64,000 bases of DNA from Apophysomyces variabilis (Eukaryota; Mucoromycota; Mucoromycetes; Mucorales; Mucoraceae): the NCBI GenBank assembly GCA_002749535.1, contig MZZL01000117.1, positions 372,001 to 436,000 on the forward strand, given 5' to 3'. The translations under genes were made by a program, and so were the position numbers. Numbering within the stretch: position 1 is the first letter of the stretch; each line of letters starts with the position of its first letter. Of this stretch, positions 60,301 to 64,000 are shown in pieces. The notes beneath the pieces are model-generated. The model made no database searches. It saw only the letters and a list, made by a program, of their open reading frames with translations, and was not told the DNA's origin.

Positions 60301-61837
60301 AGGTTTTGCTAGACTCTGTATGATGATGTTTGTATTCGCATAAAAGACATAGCGTTACTTGATTTTAACAAGCTGAAAAAAAATTTTACAACAGTTACCG
60401 TGTCTAATGTCTTTCAATCAGTAGCACTAAAAGAAGTCGGGAGACTAACTACAATTTAGCAGGGCTAGGAATAGAACCCCATGCTGACAATACAGAACTA
60501 TGCACTCATCGTAGATCTTGCTTTAAAGATATATTCGAGCAAGTCTGCACTGGCGATATCAGGCACCCTCTAAAATCCGAAAATTCGGACTGGGGTTTTT
60601 TGTCATCTGATGATAATAGCATGTTAATTTGGAAGACAAAACTGGGTGAATGTTGAATATATGTATTGCATATCCCTGGTTCTCAATGGTCGTGACTAGT
60701 TAGTTGGAAGGGATGAGATTTCGCTTGAAAGCAAGACAAATCGATTATAAAGCTGAAGCTCAATCCAAGCGAGACAGTCTCAAGGTGCTTACAGCATCAA
60801 TGGCATACTTATGAAAGCAGTCATGCCGATTTCCTTCGCTATAGGAGCCCGTGACTAGAAGTATACTATAAGTGTATTGAGCAAAAGTATAGTTGTTAGG
60901 TATTGGAATCGATGCGAACGATGAAGACAGTTACAAAGGATCTACAACCACTAAGGAGAAAGAACCTTTTGCTTTGCCGGTTAAGCAAGCTAAAATGGTC
61001 ATCGAAACGGCTTCTATTTTCTAATGACATCGACTGTTCAACTTACAAACAAGCATACCAAATTAGTATGAGACTAAGAGGATCAATCCAAAAAGAGGAA
61101 TGATACCATTATTAATCTTACCCATTCTCTCAGCCAGTACTTCATTTCTATAAATTAAACTCGCATTTAGCAAATTTGCTTGGCATATTTTGGCAACCGG
61201 GCTTGACACTAACAAGTTATATTAGTTGGGGTCTTATAAGAGTTCGAATTGATCAATATTATATACCTGTCAGAAAACTGACAACGCCATACTCATCTCC
61301 CCGCCAAGCGAATGCCAGATGCATATATAACTTTCATTCATTACTGCATTTAGTTGCAACGAACTACGGCTTTGATTTTCGTAGTTTTAGGAAATTATTT
61401 TTGGAAAATACTGTACCTGATGGATGACGAAGCTAAGCATCAAAGTCTTACTGCAGCATTAGCATTGGTTGTCCTCGCGAACTATAACAAGACCGCCGGA
61501 TAAACGATTTTGCACGCTAACTATGTCCCATATTCAGACCATCCTATACATTATTCATGCAATTGAGCTCCATGCAGCAATCAGTGTATGAAAAGGCTAT
61601 ATTTCATACATTTTGCCAGTTTCCATGTTCCAATTTATTAGTAACTGGAATCACGAACATCCCACAGACTGATAACAGCGAACGAGCCGTACTCGGTTGA
61701 TTTACATGCACTTTTTGTTTCTTCACTGCTTTTCTGACCAAAGGCGTTAAAGGTCATTAACAGAAAGATGAAATTACTTCCCTAACTAATGAAGCCTGCG
61801 TGCGCATCCATATTACCTGTCCCTTCCATCGGACCCA
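60301..61837. other. gene-poor region
   Basis: No gene supported. It contains a degenerate tRNA-like sequence at 60457-60521 and copy 2 of the TA-flanked repeat at 61340-61415. Confidence 0.5.
61340..61415 (+). repeat. Copy 2 of the TA-flanked terminal-repeat sequence
   Basis: TTGATTTTCGTAGTTTTAGG and then AAATTATTTTTGGAAAATAC followed by TGTA match copy 3 (62162-62244) in the same orientation and copy 1 (13835-13890) reversed. The left half, TAGTTGCAACGAACTACG, is partly complementary to the right half. Confidence 0.5.
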
Positions 61838-62023
61838 ATGAATTATATAAATCGAGATGTCCTGGCAGCATTGGGCATTACACTGGCTGGCATATTCACA
61901 CTCATTGCTGCAAAGTTGTTGCCATCATTTGATAGCTCAGCCGCGACAAAGCTGACAACTCCTGTTGCTTCAGGCAGTCAAACACAGATAGGTAACACCG
62001 ACGTCTCAAGATTGTCTATCTAG
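61838..62023 (+). CDS. Candidate small single-pass membrane protein, 61 aa
   Basis: MNYINRDVLAALGITLAGIF continues into a hydrophobic helix ending IAAKLLP, then a Ser/Thr-rich tail. An alternative splice (donor GTAACA near 61990, acceptor GCTAG near 62029) would replace the last residues with GADAPKIFFKQKR. No family is recognised. Confidence 0.35.
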   Translation: MNYINRDVLAALGITLAGIFTLIAAKLLPSFDSSAATKLTTPVASGSQTQIGNTDVSRLSI

Positions 62024-62657
62024 CTAGGTGCAGATGCTCCGAAGATCTTTTTCAAGCAAAAGAGATAGCTCTTCGTTCCAGTAAATGCATATTGCGCGCT
62101 TCCAAAAGCCCAAAATCACTAATAGGGAAATTTTTGTCCGTATACTTTTTTTGTAGCAGAAGTACTTTATTTCCAAAAATTAATTGTACTGACTGCGACT
62201 TCGATTTTCGTAGTTTGCGAAATTGTTTTTGGGAGATACTGTACATGCTTTTCCTGTTAACGCATTTAACAAATGACGTGTATCTATTTTATTTTTAGCC
62301 CAAGCTTGGTCCTTTTGCGGACGCAAAAGTTCGGTCAGCGTAGCGCAAAGGAGTATTCCATAGACAGAATTTTGGGGTTTTTTTTTGACATACTTAGTCT
62401 GATCCCGCATTGTTATATTGCCTGATATGAAAGAAAAGACAGAAGGGTGTTTGTTTGAGCAGGGTAAACAGGATCCACATGACCAAGATACATAAAAAGA
62501 TGCACATACCAGCTCGGTCAAACCAAAGGATGTATTCGTAGTGAGCCGTAGGCTGAATTAAAACCAAACATCCAGGAGTTTACCCTTTTCCTCGCCGTAA
62601 TATAAGCCAAGACCCGTCTTTCATTCACAAACACAACCCTTTCGTTTTTGTTTAACA
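62024..62657. other. intergenic with repeat copy 3
   Basis: Apart from the repeat at 62162-62244 no feature is supported. Confidence 0.5.
62162..62244 (+). repeat. Copy 3 of the TA-flanked repeat, near-complete palindromic MITE
   Basis: Left end GTACTTTATTTCCAAAAATT and right end (reverse complement) GTACAGTATCTCCCAAAAAC form imperfect terminal inverted repeats around a GACTTCGATTTTCGTAG core. At about 83 bp it looks like a complete miniature element. Confidence 0.55.
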
Positions 62658-62972
62658 ATGTATCGTCATAACCTAAAAGCCTTAATACATCGTCATTCCT
62701 CTTGCGTATCCCGTTGTCGAACTCTGCTTCGTCGTCTGTCTTCTGGAAATAGATCAGATATTTCATCTAGCCCAACATTAAGCAGCGGCTCGGACAATGA
62801 TGGTGACGACTCAACTGTTATGAACGATGAAGCATCTGCCCGCGCAACGGCCGTTCCTCTTTCATATTCTAATTTCTATCTGAAGCTGCCCAACGGCAAG
62901 TGGATGGTACGCTACCGGACTGGCGATCGCACAATTATCGGGACTCAGGAAGTCGAAGGCTACATGATATAA
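62658..62972 (+). CDS. Small hypothetical protein, 104 aa
   Basis: A single exon starting MYRHNLKALIHRHSSCVSRC. It has a basic, Cys/Arg-rich N-terminus, a Ser/Asp-rich middle and a compact C-terminus NFYLKLPNGKWMVRYRTGDR ending GTQEVEGYMI. The C-terminal part has the look of a conserved motif (alternating hydrophobic and charged residues, little low complexity), but I do not recognise the family. The N-terminus could target mitochondria. Confidence 0.5.
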   Translation: MYRHNLKALIHRHSSCVSRCRTLLRRLSSGNRSDISSSPTLSSGSDNDGDDSTVMNDEASARATAVPLSYSNFYLKLPNGKWMVRYRTGDRTIIGTQEVEGYMI

Positions 62973-64000
62973 CCGTAGTAAAATCCGCTATCACTTACAA
63001 ACTGTCCTATGTTGTACTAAAAGGGAAGGACGAGCAAAAAAAAAAGGACTGTTCTCAGCTTTGACACAAGTATAATAATGCAAGAAAAATGGTTTGTGAG
63101 CTCCATCATCTTTACAATGTGTCCCGCCTTAATGTTAATATGTCAGCTATTGACAAAAAAAGAACTACCGACAAATTTAACCGGAACTAAACTGATTTTG
63201 TTTGACGCAATGTTTATCAGAGACCATGATTCTAACTTATCGAGGAAAAGGTGGTCTATCAGTAGATAAGAGACGCGTTCATAAGCTTTTCGGAAAAACA
63301 AAAATATCACTATTTGATGGCTCGAGCGCCAACATCACGAGGCAAAATATTTTGGCAAGCTAGTATTCTATGGAACGGTGAATACTCATTATTTATGATT
63401 ATTTGTATTTGTTATTGGGGCAACTGTATGGAAGCACTATATTTCAGGGCAAAAAGCGAAAGGGACAATACAAACAGACTTTTTTACATAATCAAATTCC
63501 TTTTAAAAAAAGGTTGGCTCAATACAACAACTGGTATTGCACCTGATGCTAGAATACGGAATCAGTTTGCTGATATTTGATTATATCGAACGTTCGAGAC
63601 AAAGTTGGTCATCTTTTCCAAAAAAAAAAAACATTCAACTTCTAGCGTAGCGGCTGAAAAATGGGACTGCACAAGCTATAGAAGATGTGAACAAACAGAG
63701 GAACAAAGCCTGATCATTAATATACCGTCAATTTTAACCGCATAATGCTTCGGATCCATTTATTTTTGGTAAAGCGAGTTCTATATGCTTATTAAGCGCT
63801 GCGCGTTCTTTTTACGCGCATTATCGTCGAATGCAACGCTAGATCTTCTTATGGGACATAGTAGACCCTAGAAAGTTTCAGCACACAATTTACCATCGGT
63901 ATACGGGTGAAGCGCAGCTTAATTAAGGAGTTATTTACCATCCGGCGTTTACATAACGAACCGGTAGAATCTCGGTGCCGTCCGGAAGACAGATATTGTT
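62973..64000. other. no gene supported to window end
   Basis: Short plus-strand ORFs (63078, 63314) have no motif. A-rich runs are present near 63036 and 63621. Confidence 0.45.

Noticed and set aside
63078..63580. Two plus-strand ORFs near the window end
   Set aside because: No motif, and A/T-rich surroundings; could be decayed sequence but nothing supports it.

Overview
This is a eukaryotic nuclear window and almost certainly fungal. Genes have many 45-80 nt GT-AG introns, intergenic DNA is AT-rich, and the gene set is fungal: a Cdc24 exchange factor with a PB1 tail, a DAD-bearing diaphanous formin, Rrn7, Tfb5, Jac1/HscB and a steryl-ester-type lipase. PARN, a Mei2-like protein and a large ankyrin-PARP point away from budding yeasts. 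An early-diverging filamentous fungus (Mucoromycota type) is my best inference; no species can be named from sequence alone.

Layout. 1-1412: 3' part of a Mei2-like RNA-binding gene (+). 1925-3082: seven-exon cyclin K/T-like gene (+). 3857-4455: probable hAT-like non-autonomous element. 4873-10471: diaphanous-type formin (-), whose proline-rich FH1 region is built from eight tandem mini-exons. 11444-12853: acid lipase (-). 14317-15373: SRR1-like gene (+), facing a 477-codon membrane-protein gene (15808-17241, -) across a perfect 15-bp-arm hairpin. 18972-19042: tRNA-Gly(GCC) (-). 19043-23764: gene-poor, AT-rich mobile-element zone with a hAT remnant, a hAT-type MITE with target duplication, and a duplicated segment. 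23765-25142: MYST acetyltransferase (-). 25497-27884: phosphoglucomutase/phosphopentomutase (-). 28574-29304: weak candidate for a spliced secreted protein. 29558-30697: secreted RNase T2 (-). 31722-33508: NDP-kinase-like domain protein with a basic tail (+). 34894-44999: about 10 kb gene for a PARP with ankyrin repeats, WGR, regulatory and catalytic domains and a C-terminal PBZ finger (-). 45266-47492: PARN (-). 48066-49000: JAC1/HscB (+). 49165-50516: mitochondrial carrier (-). 50634-52209: two small hypothetical genes (+). 53065-56134: CDC24 (+). 58108-58332 and 58338-60300: TFB5 and RRN7 (+), only 5 bp apart. 60301-64000: mostly gene-poor, with repeats and one or two small ORFs.

Functional links. 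Formin and Cdc24 belong to the Rho/Cdc42-actin polarity machinery. Tfb5, Rrn7, the cyclin and the MYST enzyme act in transcription. PARN, RNase T2 and Mei2-like act on RNA. The PARP would make and possibly read poly(ADP-ribose). There is no sign of a biosynthetic cluster. The most unusual items are the modular FH1 mini-exon array, the TFB5-RRN7 pair with a 5-bp gap, the PARP architecture, and several gene breaks that a single extra A in a homopolymer would repair, which suggests assembly indels.
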